A DNA stretch of 64,000 nucleotides from Ascaris suum. Its lineage: Eukaryota; Nematoda; Chromadorea; Rhabditida; Ascarididae. Location of the stretch: positions 4,356,501-4,420,500 of the forward strand of contig CM024191.1 in assembly GCA_013433145.1 (NCBI GenBank), in the 5' to 3' direction. Of this stretch, positions 37,166 through 49,046 are shown in pieces (positions within the stretch are counted from its first letter, which is position 1; each line of letters opens with the position of its first letter). The translations under genes were made by a program, and so were the position numbers. The notes under the pieces were generated by a model. The model was not told the DNA's origin. It made no database searches and saw nothing but the letters and a program-made list of their open reading frames with translations.

Positions 37166-37355
37166 CTGAAATTAAGCCTAATGTCATTTCTTCAAGCCCT
37201 TCATTTCTTAATCAGCACTGTTATTCGGGTTTGAACAGGCTACGTCGTACGGTATGTTTAGTGAGGCCAGCGTGAACGCTTTGCACGTATTCGAAACGAA
37301 AATTAGAGAAATTGTTCATTGAAAACGAGAGGTGCTAAGAGATTTCTCGTCGTAG

Positions 37356-37536
37356 GTGTACGGTACAGCTTCACTGGCTTATCTCTTATAGAGATAGTTC
37401 ATTCAAAACAGGTAGGAGGTTTTATTCCTGAGAGTTGAAAGAACCATCTCTGTTTTAGTACATCACTGACGCTCCCGATGAAGTCACAAGTTCATCAGAA
37501 GCGCGTCAGAAGGCCATTGGAGCGGCAGCAAGATAA
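37356..37536 (+). CDS. Possible terminal exons of an unrecognised plus-strand gene
   Basis: Segments 37356-37411 and 37459-37536 are separated by a 47-base intron with GT and TTTTAG ends. They read VRYSFTGLSLIEIVHSKQ then YITDAPDEVTSSSEARQK and stop after AAAR. An AAATAAAGG poly(A) signal overlaps the region just after the stop. Support is limited to open phase, splice sites and poly(A) signal, and no upstream exon was found. Confidence 0.25.
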
Positions 37537-38500
37537 AATAAAGGTGGAATTTTACGATTAGAGTCTTGCACTGTGCAAAACCATACGAATAAATTTCTTC
37601 TACAGCAATTGTACGATACACGACAGCACTTTGGACTGGACCTCTGAATTCTCGGCATGGTGTCGACCTGTCACGCTGTGTGTGGTCAACAGCAGCAGGC
37701 TTTGTGCGCTATAAACATCCAATGCCGCAAAATTTTAAACTCATTTCCGAGGTCAAAACACCATCATATTCTTTGGTGACGCGGCTGCTGTGCAGTTACT
37801 TCTTAGTGAATGTAGTAAACGATAGCACGGATTCCCGTCACATAGCAACTCACGCAGCACATTTCACAGAAAGCCATAAGCAAGACCACACACGTCGTTT
37901 TTGACGCAGTGATGAAAATCAGGTATTGAATTATGAGAGAAATTTATGAAAAGCAAAAGCTGACAAAAAGTTATTTTCTAGTGGTAAACATGCTTCTGTG
38001 AAAGTTATGCTCGAAAAGTTCATGAACTCCGATTACTTAATCACTTAGCGAACATAACAAGGCGTCCACAGAAGTCGGGCCACGTAGAAGTTTGCGTCAT
38101 CAAGAAATAAACCTTCCGCCAGTAAATTCGCAATACAAAGGTGGATAAAACCCGGAAAACCGGGATCCTTGTTGCTGCAAAGGGCACAGAAACAAAAAAT
38201 GCCTTCATTATTTCATTCTACGTTGTCTGTTCATTGGTAGGCATTTATCCGTATTGTGAGATATCAAGTGGAAAATTATCCTTTCGCAGGCGTTTAAAAA
38301 ACTCTACACAAAAGATTTACGAAGAGGTAGGATGTCTTCAGTGCAAAGAGGCTAAAATATTCCTATCGCAGAGGTAGGCCGCAAGAACAGACTCACTAAT
38401 CGCACCTATTAGCAATGACATCCGGTTCCTCGAAGTCTGGGAATAGAGTTTTCTCCCATCATCTTCTTCTTTTCACTACAATGTTATGAAATGTTCGCAG
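37537..38500. other. Intergenic sequence, nothing assigned
   Basis: An open frame at 38141-38377 (plus) has no recognised motif. The remaining frames are short and overlap on both strands. Confidence 0.35.
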
Positions 38501-38928
38501 GGATCGGCAAAATGGATCAGCAGCAAGTGACCGAACTGGGCAGGCATCGGAAAGAACGAGAGCTGCAGGAAGGTAGGAAGGCACCTCTTTTCGAGAAGCT
38601 CAAATCCTGCGAACGAACTAGGGCAGCTTATTTTCTGATATCGTTTCTGATTCCCAAGCAATGAGGAAACACAACCATTCCCCATTCTCTCGCCTTCGTC
38701 CTCTCAGCTTCTCAACCCTACTGTCACAATTGCGAGGTATAATTCTTCCTTATACAAATTTCCCAATAACACACTTCATTTTCAGGCCTTCTGGACTTAG
38801 AACACCATCTATGCTTAGTGACAGCCGAACGTGACGCAAGCCTGGCTTATCGACAACAGGAGCCAATTTCCGAGCTGCACGCCTATACGGCTTTGAAATG
38901 TACAAGCGAAAAATTTTTTCCGCGCTAA
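38501..38928 (+). CDS. Possible two-exon 3' part of an unrecognised gene
   Basis: Exon 38501-38572 follows a GTTCGCAG acceptor and contains MDQQQVTELGRHRKERELQE. Exon 38786-38928 follows CATTTTCAG and continues in phase as GLLDLEHHLCLVTAERDASL, ending FFPR and a stop. The joined segment is charged, helix-prone and coiled-coil-like. Both splice junctions agree in phase (one base plus two), which is decent evidence for a real gene. Its upstream part and its family were not identified. Confidence 0.4.
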
Positions 38929-39882
38929 TAAGGTCGTTGGCTGTTTAGCAGCTTCAACGCCTGCCTGCCATTTCGCGCTCGTTTATCCTGAAGACGTATT
39001 TTTGCAGGAAACACCATCCGTAGAAGATGGCGGAAAGCTGACTGGGATGAGGGGAGGAGAGGGGTGCTCGTGAGTGGGTATCTACTTTCCTCCTCATCTT
39101 TCAAGTAAAAAAAAACTTTGGTACAATTTGATCGCCTTCCATCGAAAATTTGTGATGCCAAATGAAGAAACGTATCACTGACAGGAGGTATTTATGCTTT
39201 CTTCAGCAATTTTTTCTTTTCTTCGGAGATATTCCTACAGAAAATTAGGCATTCGCATTGCTATATATTATCCATAGACGCGATCATAGTCGTTGAGTGC
39301 CGTTTTCCTACTCTTCTGAGATATTATGTCAAGGCGCTTTCGTCATGTACGGATAGCATCGTGTCGTACCCAACAATTCTCCTGTTCCCCTTATTATTTC
39401 GTTTTCTGACTGAATGAAACCACAGCACTCTGCGAATTTCAACAATGCTCATTGAGAAAGTCAATGTGGGTTTACTGGTCGGTGTTGGAAAACATTTTAC
39501 AATAGCAAGTGGAATGGCGTTTATCGAAATTGAAGGCATTTATCAACACCTACTTGGTTAGGCGTGAAAACAAATTATAAGACCAAATACTCATAAGAAA
39601 GTGACAAGAAACCAATGAAAGCACGGATATAAATGAGATAGCAGAAATCTTATAGATTTGAGAATTCCTCCGTTGAAATGATAGTGTGTATGAAGTTGAT
39701 GCAGACAAAAAGTTACTGTAAAAAGAAAGCAATATAATTCCAGGATGAAAATGCTCGTAAGACGGTGAAAGTTACACCAAAAGCAAAAAAACGATAAAAT
39801 TTAGCTGAAGCGACAAAGAATAGCATTGAAATATTTTCATCACGTAAATAGAAAATATGAATTATATATTGGCACCATTGCT
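38929..39882. other. Intergenic sequence downstream of cuticlin D
   Basis: Only short AT-rich open frames occur here, none with a recognised motif. Confidence 0.4.
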
Positions 39883-41603
39883 CTACTTTATAAGAGCATC
39901 CTTCGTTTCTCCAGTGTACGAAGTAAAGACCACCACACCAGCAACGACAAGAACGCCAATGCCCATGAGGATCGCTAATCCCATTGGCGACATGCAGATC
40001 CCGTCTTGAATCGTCGAGAGTACAACAGGTTGTCCATAAAGTTGGCGAGCTCTGTGGCGGAGGTCGGCTGGCAACATCGGAGCCTGAAAAGCAACTTTGA
40101 TTGAAACAAACAGCCAGCACTTACCGAACATTTGCTCCGAGCGGAACATGATGATACCATGACCACTTCAACTACAGTTTCGCAAATTCTTCGGTGCCAT
40201 GTCACAACTACAAAAACGCACCAGATTATCGGAACAGTGGAAGATGCTATGGAAATTTGACCTGATCGGAAATATCCAGAGTGCTGATATCTGTGCGCAC
40301 ATCCATTGTGTTGTCGAAATCAGCAGCACGTTTCTTGAGTAGACGAAGGGCTGGTCTGTTCGCTGCTTTTGCGGCACCTGACTTCACAGCACCGAAACCT
40401 TGTGGCTCTGTGCATTTTGGCCGTTCGCATTCACCGTTTGGTTCTTTGATAGTGATTCTGATCTGGCATTGATAGAACAGTTGCGATCTGTCGGCGTACT
40501 TGTAGACATGTGCTTCTTGCCCAGCCATCAGGTCTGTTGGGTACTCGAGGTTGTTCAGAAGGTATTTGTCCAAAGCACATCCTTCCTCGTTGATAATCTG
40601 CACCGTGTCGCCGTCTCCATCGTCAACAAAGCATGAATGGACGACTGCGCAGAAAGTGTCAACGGTTTCCGAATCGCAAGTCCACTTATGATATACTTGT
40701 TGACCGATAACAGCAAACTGAATTGGCTGTCCACTTGGTCCTCCGTCGAGAATCTGAAAAACGATGCATAATTCACCTATATGTTCGCAACACTTGTTGA
40801 GTTCATCATATTAAATGCATATAAATTCGGTAACAGCAAGAAATTACGTCGCCGAGCATGGTTCTTATTAGTAACAGTATTAATTATAATCAACTGAATC
40901 GTAAAATGGATAGAAATATTGAAAGCTAATCTTTGCTGCAATGCCGCCAAGAACAAGCTGTAAGGTCAAACCTCGCAAATCCTTACGACCACTCACAAAT
41001 ATCACTACATAATTAAGGACAGCCGACAGCCGGCGCTCCGACGAGGAATATTGTTTGGCACAGCTTGCCTACTTGCTCATCAGTTCGAAATGATGACGGT
41101 GAAGAAATGGTTAGCTGTTGCAAATTCACCTCATATCTGCAGACTGGCATTGGCACATTCTGTGTCTGGAATGCAGTGGTGATCTCTGACACTTCTAGCT
41201 GCGTGCTGACCGTCTTGTCAGCTTCCATATAGAAGCATTGCACACGGTAAGCACGATCAACCTTCGTAACGAAAAGTGGATGAAAGCTGATAACAACTGT
41301 CGTCGTTACAAAGATTCCGCGAGGATTCAGCGAGCGCGTACGAGCCACATTGCAGCTGTCGAAAGACAGTTCAATACCGGCCACTTGGCGTCCGCCCTCG
41401 TCCGAACGGCATCCCTGTTGATCATACAGCCCCTTTACGTAGACGTGTCCTTCAAACGGATTTCGCGTGTTAAAATTGATAGTAATCGACGTTGGTCCGC
41501 ATTCGATTTCGGGCTCTCCCTCAACGCCGTTATCGACGGGAATCCCGTCGACGAGTGCGACCAGGGTCAGACAAACGATTGATACTGCTGCTGTGCGGAA
41601 CAT
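39883..41603 (-). CDS. cut-1-like: Cuticlin D, CUT-1-like ZP-domain protein
   Basis: Exons 41603-41130, 40753-40262 and 40083-39883 (474, 492 and 201 nt) give 388 residues. ATG 41603 (MFRTAAVSIVCLTLVALVDG) is preferred to the in-frame ATG near 41627 because that one is only about 11 bases from the TATA box and would lie outside the transcript. The mature end is IPVDNGVEGEPEIECGP, and both ZP halves and the RLLKKRAAD site are intact. Exon 3 starts APMLPADLRHRARQLYGQP, carries CMSPMG and a membrane segment, and has a longer tail (GETKDALIK) than its relatives. Exon 2 is chimeric: its 3' half follows C and F, its 5' half follows B and G. Confidence 0.93.
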
Positions 41604-41637
41604 CTCCGGATTTTGCTTCTTTTCCATCCATCCGGCT

Positions 41638-41686
41638 CCTTTTATAGAGGACACTGAACTGTTCGGATTGCGGTAAAAGGAGGTCG
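41638..41686 (-). promoter_or_regulatory. cut-1-like: Cuticlin D promoter: TATA box and AGGTCG site
   Basis: Minus-strand CTATAAAAGG (41647-41638) lies 35 bases before the ATG. Plus-strand AAAAGGAGGTCG (41675-41686) lies 27 bases beyond it, matching the layout in cuticlin C almost exactly. Confidence 0.6.
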
Positions 41687-44600
41687 CCTGAAGTGTTCGA
41701 TCCGCCCCCATGTCTCATTGCATCTTCATCCGGATGTGGCAGTCGACATCGGGATGTTTGCTGATCATTGTTGCCTTGAGCGAAACGCGTGAACGAGGCG
41801 CATTAGGGAATGTTTTAAACATCTGAGTTTTTACTGCTGCATATGTGTGTGTCTGTGTGTTTGTGTGCGTCTGTGTGTATGTGCGTACGATGACCAAAGA
41901 GGGAGCGAAACCAAAGTGCAAAACAATACGATCACACTAATCATCGGTGTCTTTCACTCTCTTTTTCCAAAGTGCACCTTTAAAATGCCGCAGACCAAAC
42001 GATACATCATTATGGGTTATTCAAAAATGGAGTACGCATCGGTAATTGCTAACTGCTAGCTTTCCGACCAGCTTTCGTTTGTTGCAATGGTCAGAGATCG
42101 TTTATCTGTTGATCAAATTGTTGTTAAAAATGAAATCGAGTAGAATTATTGCATCAGCGAGAGTAAATTTTGACAAATTTGTCAGCAGCTTATCCTTTAG
42201 GTTCAGATTTTTCTGCCAAAAAAGAATAATCATCAAGCACACCTGAACATCCGACACATTTCTTCGTGAGCCGACTGCCTCAGCAGTCCATCTTAGCCAT
42301 CAAACAGAGCTTGTTTCGTTTGATAAAGTTTGAATGAATTTTCTCTCCATGTTGAGAGCAAGATGTTTCTTCGAGGAACTACTTGCAAATAGCAAGCTTC
42401 AATATGCTTGAAATGAGGATTTGCTTTAATTTCTGCACCAATTTTTTAATGGAAGTTATTATTTTGCAAGTAGGAAAAATTTGCTGCAAACAATCATTTT
42501 CGCAGTTATCTACTTAATGTGAACATCATATCGACAGTATGAAATGCAGGAGTATATGAAAAAAAGAATTTCCACGGAAAAATCCATAAACTGTTCACCA
42601 AGAGTGGTGAGCGTCCATACAAAATCACAATGAACTGGCTATAATTTAGCACTTTGATGAAATTTTCCCCGCTAAGAAGAGCTTACAAAGAAAAAGCGAT
42701 GCATAAATTTCGATGAAAAAAAGCGAACAGTTATAACACCGAGGATACCAACAAAGAATGCAATAGAAATTTGATTAATGCGCCCGCTTTCAGTAGGGAT
42801 TTAAACACAACGACTTGTACATTTATTTCCAAGTTGGAGAGAACGGAAGCCACTTTTTTCGCTGCGTCAACTCAGCATTTTCACGGGTTTCATTCTAAGA
42901 ATCTTTCATGATTAATTTTCATTGCACAATTGCACTGTCTCATAACCCAAAAAGATATTTAGCACAAGCGGCCTGAGTGCGGGAATTCAGAAATCGAGCA
43001 ACCATTATTGATGTAGTTTTGGCCCTTCGCATTCACTACCCTTTCTGAATTGGTAACTAGCAAAGAACTTGTGGTCTTCAGAATCACTGCCCGCAAGAAA
43101 CCATTTCAAAATATTCCACTTTTTTGGAAATTCCATCGCAATAGATGCTGAGAGAGAATACGCAACAAGTTCATCATTAATAATGGCGCTCTGCATAGTA
43201 ACGCTTTTTTTTGCGAAGAAAACAAAATCCAATAAGATTTTTTACAGTCAAAAACCACATGCGAGGAGATTTGCGACCACGTGCAAAAAAGATCTCTCAA
43301 TTAATTTTCCGTTGCTACATGTGTGGTCGCAGATCTACGTTTGTGCACGAGCCAATTACATCGCATTATTAATCCACTCGCTCATTGTCGTGAAAAATCG
43401 AGGATTCGACGATCGGCGGCGAAGAGAACTGCGAGCTTTCAGTCATTTCGCTTAACCTGTATATTTATAGTGTCCTCAAAGATAAGTTCATCGCATAGAG
43501 GAAGCTATCCAGCGGTTGACCGGATCTTGATAGAATAATTGTCCTTAAATTTCGAAAGTCGTGTGGGAGAGGGGAGGGTGTAAATAAGAGTAACTGGCAT
43601 GCGCGAGCATTTTCACCCTCATTTCCTCGTTTACTGCACAGAAATATGTGCAATCTATTCATCCAAGAGAGCTCAAATCCCCTAATTTTTTGGCAATTGA
43701 TCTCCCATTACGTTACAGTTTCGAGCAGAGGCCACCTCCCCTCCCCTCGTTCCTCCATTAGCGTAACACCTAAACAAAGTCTTCCATTTGGATTAGCAAA
43801 TGGATGTTTTCTTCTAAGAACATTCAAACGGAACAAATGCATTCTTCCACTCGAAAATTCCTTTTTATCAGCCATCCTCCCAATGTTATCTTTCACTTTC
43901 AAGCAAGGTGCCTTATAATTCTCTCGCCCTCTTCTCGCGGCCTGTTAATTTAAAGCCGCTCAAAAATTCGCTTATGCGCTATGTTTTATCACACAGACCG
44001 TTTCAATGAAATTCACCTGCATCAATCAGCGAAAAGTAGCTTGTCATCGTGCACACGAATCGAATGACTGAGTGAAATTTCGCTCAAGGTAAGCTACCCT
44101 CTGATGTTGAGATACTGAACGGCGCACCGCCAAGCATATTAGTTTACAGCTAGCACTTCCAAAAATAGTTGTGACAAGTGCACCGATGTAGTCGGCAGGC
44201 AATGATAAGTCGAACATGAAGAATGCTTTTCTTGCCCGCCGAATTCCTCAACGAGCCTGAATAAGTCTGCGTTCGGCGCACCACGCGACATCGTTATGGG
44301 CTGTGTTGTTCTAAGGATAAGCTGCAGATACTTCATATAAAGATAATGAATACCCGACAATGATACATTCATATTATACCGAATCGCTGAATGATTTAAG
44401 ACTGCGGTTATCAATTAAAGAGAGTGAAGTAATAAATTAGTTTCGTCATGAGTGTGCTCCAAGAGGTTAGCGCCAATAATTGCAAAGTATCATCATATTT
44501 GTGTCACTCCCGTTCTCCGCTAAACAGTCGACAAGTGCAGTTTCTTCGTACTTAATGTTTGGGCCATTTCTTGTCATTGTTTGGAAAATGAAGCGACTTT

Positions 44601-46609
44601 TTTTGTCAGTCGAACGTCGGGATCGACATTTCCACGGAAGAATAATTTCCACAATCATTGTAATGACCGTTTTCGTGTTTATCGTATATTGCACAAATTC
44701 CCGCAGTCTTCAGCAAACCTAGTCATATCGCCGTTTCAGAAAGCATTTCATTTTCCATAGCTGAATAATTTTTGAAATTATTGGATCACATTAGAGAATA
44801 TAAGGATAGAAATGTGTGTAGATGTTTTCATCAAGTGGGTAAACATTATAGCCGATGGCCTAGGTTGTTCTGAGTTGCAAGCATGGCTCTTCTCCCTGCA
44901 ACTGTTCGACCACTGATCGAATTGAACTGGTACATTCCCACCTGAGAATTTTATTCTAGTATAAATTGTAAAGGAGTTTTTCGTAGCCACATCTGGTTGC
45001 TACGGAAGATATGGACACGTTCAATTACACGTGCGTTTTTCAACTGTCCAAAGCGTTGTTTTGTAGAGAATAATTTCATATTTGCGAATTGCCTCTTATC
45101 TACGAGCCTTATCTATGAGAAATCATTGCCTCTTAGCTAGTTGTTTTCTTAAGGCTTTTGCCTTTGCTTCTTGGGTTTCGTTCGTCTTTCTCGTTTTCTT
45201 TTTGCGTTTTTCTTTCTTTCTTTTTTTTCTTTTCTTGACGCCCCCAAACATCTGAATGCATTCATTGAGATGAAGGGGCGCTGTAAAAGGGAGAAAAGAA
45301 AGTTGATCGCTGTGTCCTTTTCCTCTCACTCACCCATGTTCACTTTCATTAATTCATCGAAATCGCTTGCCCTGTCTTGTTCATCCACACTTTCATATTA
45401 TGGACCATAAAACAGGCACATTTTTGGGTAAATTTGGGTCATGCAGAATGCTGTATCGCTTTGAGCACAAGTTTATTGAGCCCATAACCGAGTCGTGTAC
45501 AGTCACAAGGCCAACACCGCCGAATGTCACAGACGTTGTTCGATTTAATATTTTATTAAGTAAAGATTTAAAATATAACCAGAGCAGCATATGAAATCCT
45601 TAGCTTGCAATGAAAAACAAGCTCTCCTAGTTGAGTCTTCAACTGTGAAGATCGCTAAGTGAAGACGTCCTCCTAAATCGATATGGGCGCTCAAAGGGCT
45701 CCAAATAGCTTATCGGAGAATCAAATACAAATTTGAAGGCTGCATTTTATTCTGCATCTCAGACGTTCTGCATTTTATTTCAATCATCCATGCTAGAGAA
45801 TAAACAACAAAATGAGGCTGCAATTCAATATGGAAGTTACATGATGCATAGTTGTGGATCCACTCAAATTCTCTATGCATAGGCTATACTTTTGACGAGT
45901 TAGGACCAAGCTTAATGGTCAGGCTTAAGAAATGGGATTAAAATTATTACTATTGTCATTATTTGGAATAAAATTTAAGCTGATTGTGATGTGAATAGAA
46001 GTGATATGTGTAATAGAGTTTATTTATACTCTCTTTTGTATTCATATAGTGTTCATAATAATGCGAAGTGAGCGCTCTCAGCTTGATTGCATAAAGCATT
46101 TAATAGCGAAAATCTTTTCGAACTATAAAGATGGCATGACAGCCTCTAATTGAGAAACAATTGTAGGATTCCTACTGAGTATTTTGATCGATTTCTTTCA
46201 ACGAAATCTTATAAGTGTCCAGTAATAGTTCAGATATTGACAAAATTAGAAAAATGTAGTTTTCCACTTGAAAAAAAAGTTCGAAATTTTTTCAGCACCT
46301 GGCTATTTACTATTAACGCGGCAGACGTGAGCGAAATAGCATATGTTCTGCTCAAAAATTAACAATAGAAGAATGAAGAAAGAGGCTGATGCTCATAAAG
46401 GAGATATAAACTGGGTATTTGCAGATACGTTTTCACTAAACAACTAAGAGTATACTTTTAAAATCTGCAATAAAACACATTTCATATAATATACAACTAA
46501 ATAGGTATATATATTAAATTCTCTGATGAGGTAATTCGATGAATAAATTAATTATTCTATAGACCCCGAGGAAAGGTCGAATGGCCACTGTCAGCGGAAT
46601 CTTACGAAT
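41687..46609. other. Long intergenic region between cuticlins D and E
   Basis: This region holds a TG-rich simple repeat at about 41843-41885 and a polypyrimidine stretch at about 45185-45240. The polypyrimidine stretch explains a lysine-rich minus-strand frame. The open frame at 43069-43455 shows no motif. No gene is supported. Confidence 0.45.
41843..41885. repeat. Imperfect (TG)n simple repeat
   Basis: TGTGTG units interrupted by C and TT make a low-complexity tract of about 43 bases. Confidence 0.85.
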
Positions 46610-48973
46610 TCAAATTCGCCTGTGAGCAATTAGTGCGATAATTGCAGCGACCATGATGATACCTATTCCAAGGAACACTGGAAACGGAGGATGAAATACG
46701 CAACTGTTGCTCGGCATTGCTGCCGTTGAAAGGATGAGGCGCTGCCTGCCATGCACGTAAGCGCTATGTGATAGCCTTCTCGTAATCGCCTTTGGCTGCA
46801 AGTCAGAAACGTCAAAAGCGTTGAAAATGGTACTTTTATAAACGCCGAAAACAGTTCAGCAATCTAAAATATGCGCCCCTACTGATTACACCTCAAACCG
46901 CCTCAATTTAAGCAAAAACAGCACGTGTGTGTATCCAACTTCCATCTACTCTTTGAGCAGTCCGTGTGCAAAACGCAAACGAGTAAGGGGAGCAGGTATT
47001 CATTTTGGACACACACCGTGTTCGACTAAAAGATTCAAAAGGCATTCTTCAAAAGAAGAATGCTTAAAATTTTAACCTTTGGAGGTTACCTGTTCGAAAA
47101 TTTCGAGAGTTTGAAAGCCAGTTCGAACGTCGACTGTGGCGTCGTCGTATGCTGAACGTTTCTTAAGAAGTCGCATTGGTGGTTGCTTTGCATCTTCATT
47201 CGATATCCGTTTAATGGCGCCGAAGCCAGGTGGTTCACTGCATTTCGGTCGTTCACATTCCTTGCCTGGTTCCTTGATAGTGATCTTAACCTGACACTGA
47301 TAATAAAGTTGTGATCTGTCAGCGTATTTATAAACATGTGCTTCTTGGCCCGCTATCAAATCCGTCGGATACTCGATATTGTTAAGAAGGTATTTATCAA
47401 GTGCGCAACCTTGTTCATTGAGAAGCTGTACCGTTTCGCCTTCGCCATCATCCACAAAGCATGAATGCACCATCGCACAGAACGTATCCACACTCTCCGA
47501 ATCGCAAGTCCATTTGTGGTATACTTGTTGGCCAACAATCGCGAAATCTATCTCCTCTCCGTCTGGTCCACCATCGAGGATCTCAATCGAATATTTTAAT
47601 ACGACTTTATAGTAGCAACTAGAGCACTAACTTAAATGAGCTGATGACGCAGGCAAATGCCATACTGAAATCACATACACGCTAGTTTGAATGAGCACAA
47701 CAGATGAACAGAAAAAGCTAATAAGCCTGAAGGAATGGAGACATACTTATTATATCTCAGTCTTCTTGATATATTCTCCGGGACCATACACACTGAAAGT
47801 CTGTAACTTGCAAAATGATACAAAACGTTCGTAGCTGGTCTCCTGAATATTTCATATGCAATGAGTGCAGGTGAAGTATCATCGCGTGGAAAGCGCGGTA
47901 AATAACTCGTACATGAGGCGTAGCAATTTCTCATGCAAATTAATTATCCAAACAACATGATGTTCTCTTGAGAAATAAACCAAAACCATGATTGTTGACA
48001 AGGAAATGAAAAACTTTATTGGATTTTTGGTGCACCACCTACTTGAGGATGACACACAAGTAGAATCGAGGTCGGCAAAGATTCGACGTTTAAGAAAACT
48101 ATAGCTGAGGATTGAAAAGTGAAGCAAAAATTTTGCATGGGGACATATTTGTCATTTCTGGCCAAAGTCCCACTGTAAAAATTGTCAAGAACGAGAAATA
48201 ATTCCAGGGCCATGCAACGTTTGTAGAAAGTTAGCAGCAGGCAATGAGAAATGTAGTGTGGTGTCCTTGATCTCTGACTAGGTCCCCTCGGTGACGCCAC
48301 TAGAGGAGAATTCCTCAACTTTTTTCTCCTCGACTTTTTCATCGAGGTTCTCCCTAGACAGATCGCCTTCCGGTGAAGCCCCTTTTGTGACTGCAAATCT
48401 TCTTCTTACGCCACGCTAACACTGAGAATACCACATACATCGTCTCTCCACTGTAGAAGTGCTGCAAAAGTTCTGAGTTGAGCTAAGTGAACCCTTGGCT
48501 TACCTCGTATCGGCACGTTGGCATTGGCACTGTCTGCATGAGAAAAGCAGTTGTGATATCTGATACCTCAGCATAACTGCTCACGGTTTTATCAGCTTCC
48601 ATGTAGAAACATTGAATTCTGTATGCACGATCGACTTTCGTTAGAAATATAGGATGAAAGGAGATGACCACCGTTGTCGTCACGAATACACCGGGTGGAT
48701 TCAAAGATCTTGTTCTGGCTACATTACACGCATCGAACGGCAGCTCGATGCCAGCCACTTGACGTCCACGTTCATCGTTACGACATCCATCCTGGTCGTA
48801 GAGACCCTTCACGAAAACTTGACCCTCGAAGGGTTGTTCGTGTCGAAATTGACTTTGATCGAGGAGGGACCACATTCGATTTCGGGATCACCCTCCACTC
48901 CATTATCAACTGGCACCGCTGTCACTGTGAAAGCGTTCGTGACGAGATAGAGAAGCACCCATCGAACGATCAT
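46610..48973 (-). pseudogene. cut-1-like: Cuticlin E, CUT-1-like, frameshifted in exon 1
   Basis: Exons 48973-48504, 47581-47090 and 46795-46610 follow the family plan. The start MIVRWVLLYLVTNAFTVTA and the mature end VPVDNGVEGDPEIECGP are present. Exon 1 is 470 nt, one base short of a multiple of three. Near 48831-48836, in the NNP-FEG region, a single base is missing, so the upstream frame runs into PSRVKFS and a stop, while the rest of the ZP half is open in the next frame. Exons 2 and 3 have no lesion. This is the most diverged copy: exon 2 has DGEEIDFAIVG and KRSAYDDA, its acceptor is a weak GAG, and exon 3 lacks the QALPLDL and CMSPMG blocks (it has CVFHPPFP). With one lesion only, it may be a recent pseudogene or a base-call error. 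Confidence 0.8.
47591..48503 (-). other. Intron 1 of cuticlin E, 0.9 kb
   Basis: The longest first intron among A-F. It contains an open minus-strand frame (48016-48396, 126 residues) rich in basic residues, whose stop overlaps AATAAA. No motif suggests a nested gene. Confidence 0.5.
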
Positions 48974-49009
48974 GACGGATTGAACTTTTTATTGGAAGAA
49001 ATGGATGGC

Positions 49010-49046
49010 TTTTATATGAAAGCCAACAGTCAATTGTGAAAGGTCA
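49010..49046 (-). promoter_or_regulatory. cut-1-like: Cuticlin E promoter: TATA box and AGGTCA site
   Basis: Minus-strand CATATAAAA (49018-49010) lies 37 bases before the ATG. Plus-strand GTGAAAGGTCA (49036-49046) lies just beyond, a canonical AGGTCA half-site. The promoter is intact despite the frameshift in the coding region. Confidence 0.6.

Noticed and set aside
45123..45329. Lysine-rich minus-strand frame
   Set aside because: It arises from a polypyrimidine stretch and has no other coding sign.
48016..48396. 126-codon frame inside intron 1 of cuticlin E with AATAAA at its stop
   Set aside because: No motif, no promoter, and it is low in complexity for a protein; probably chance.
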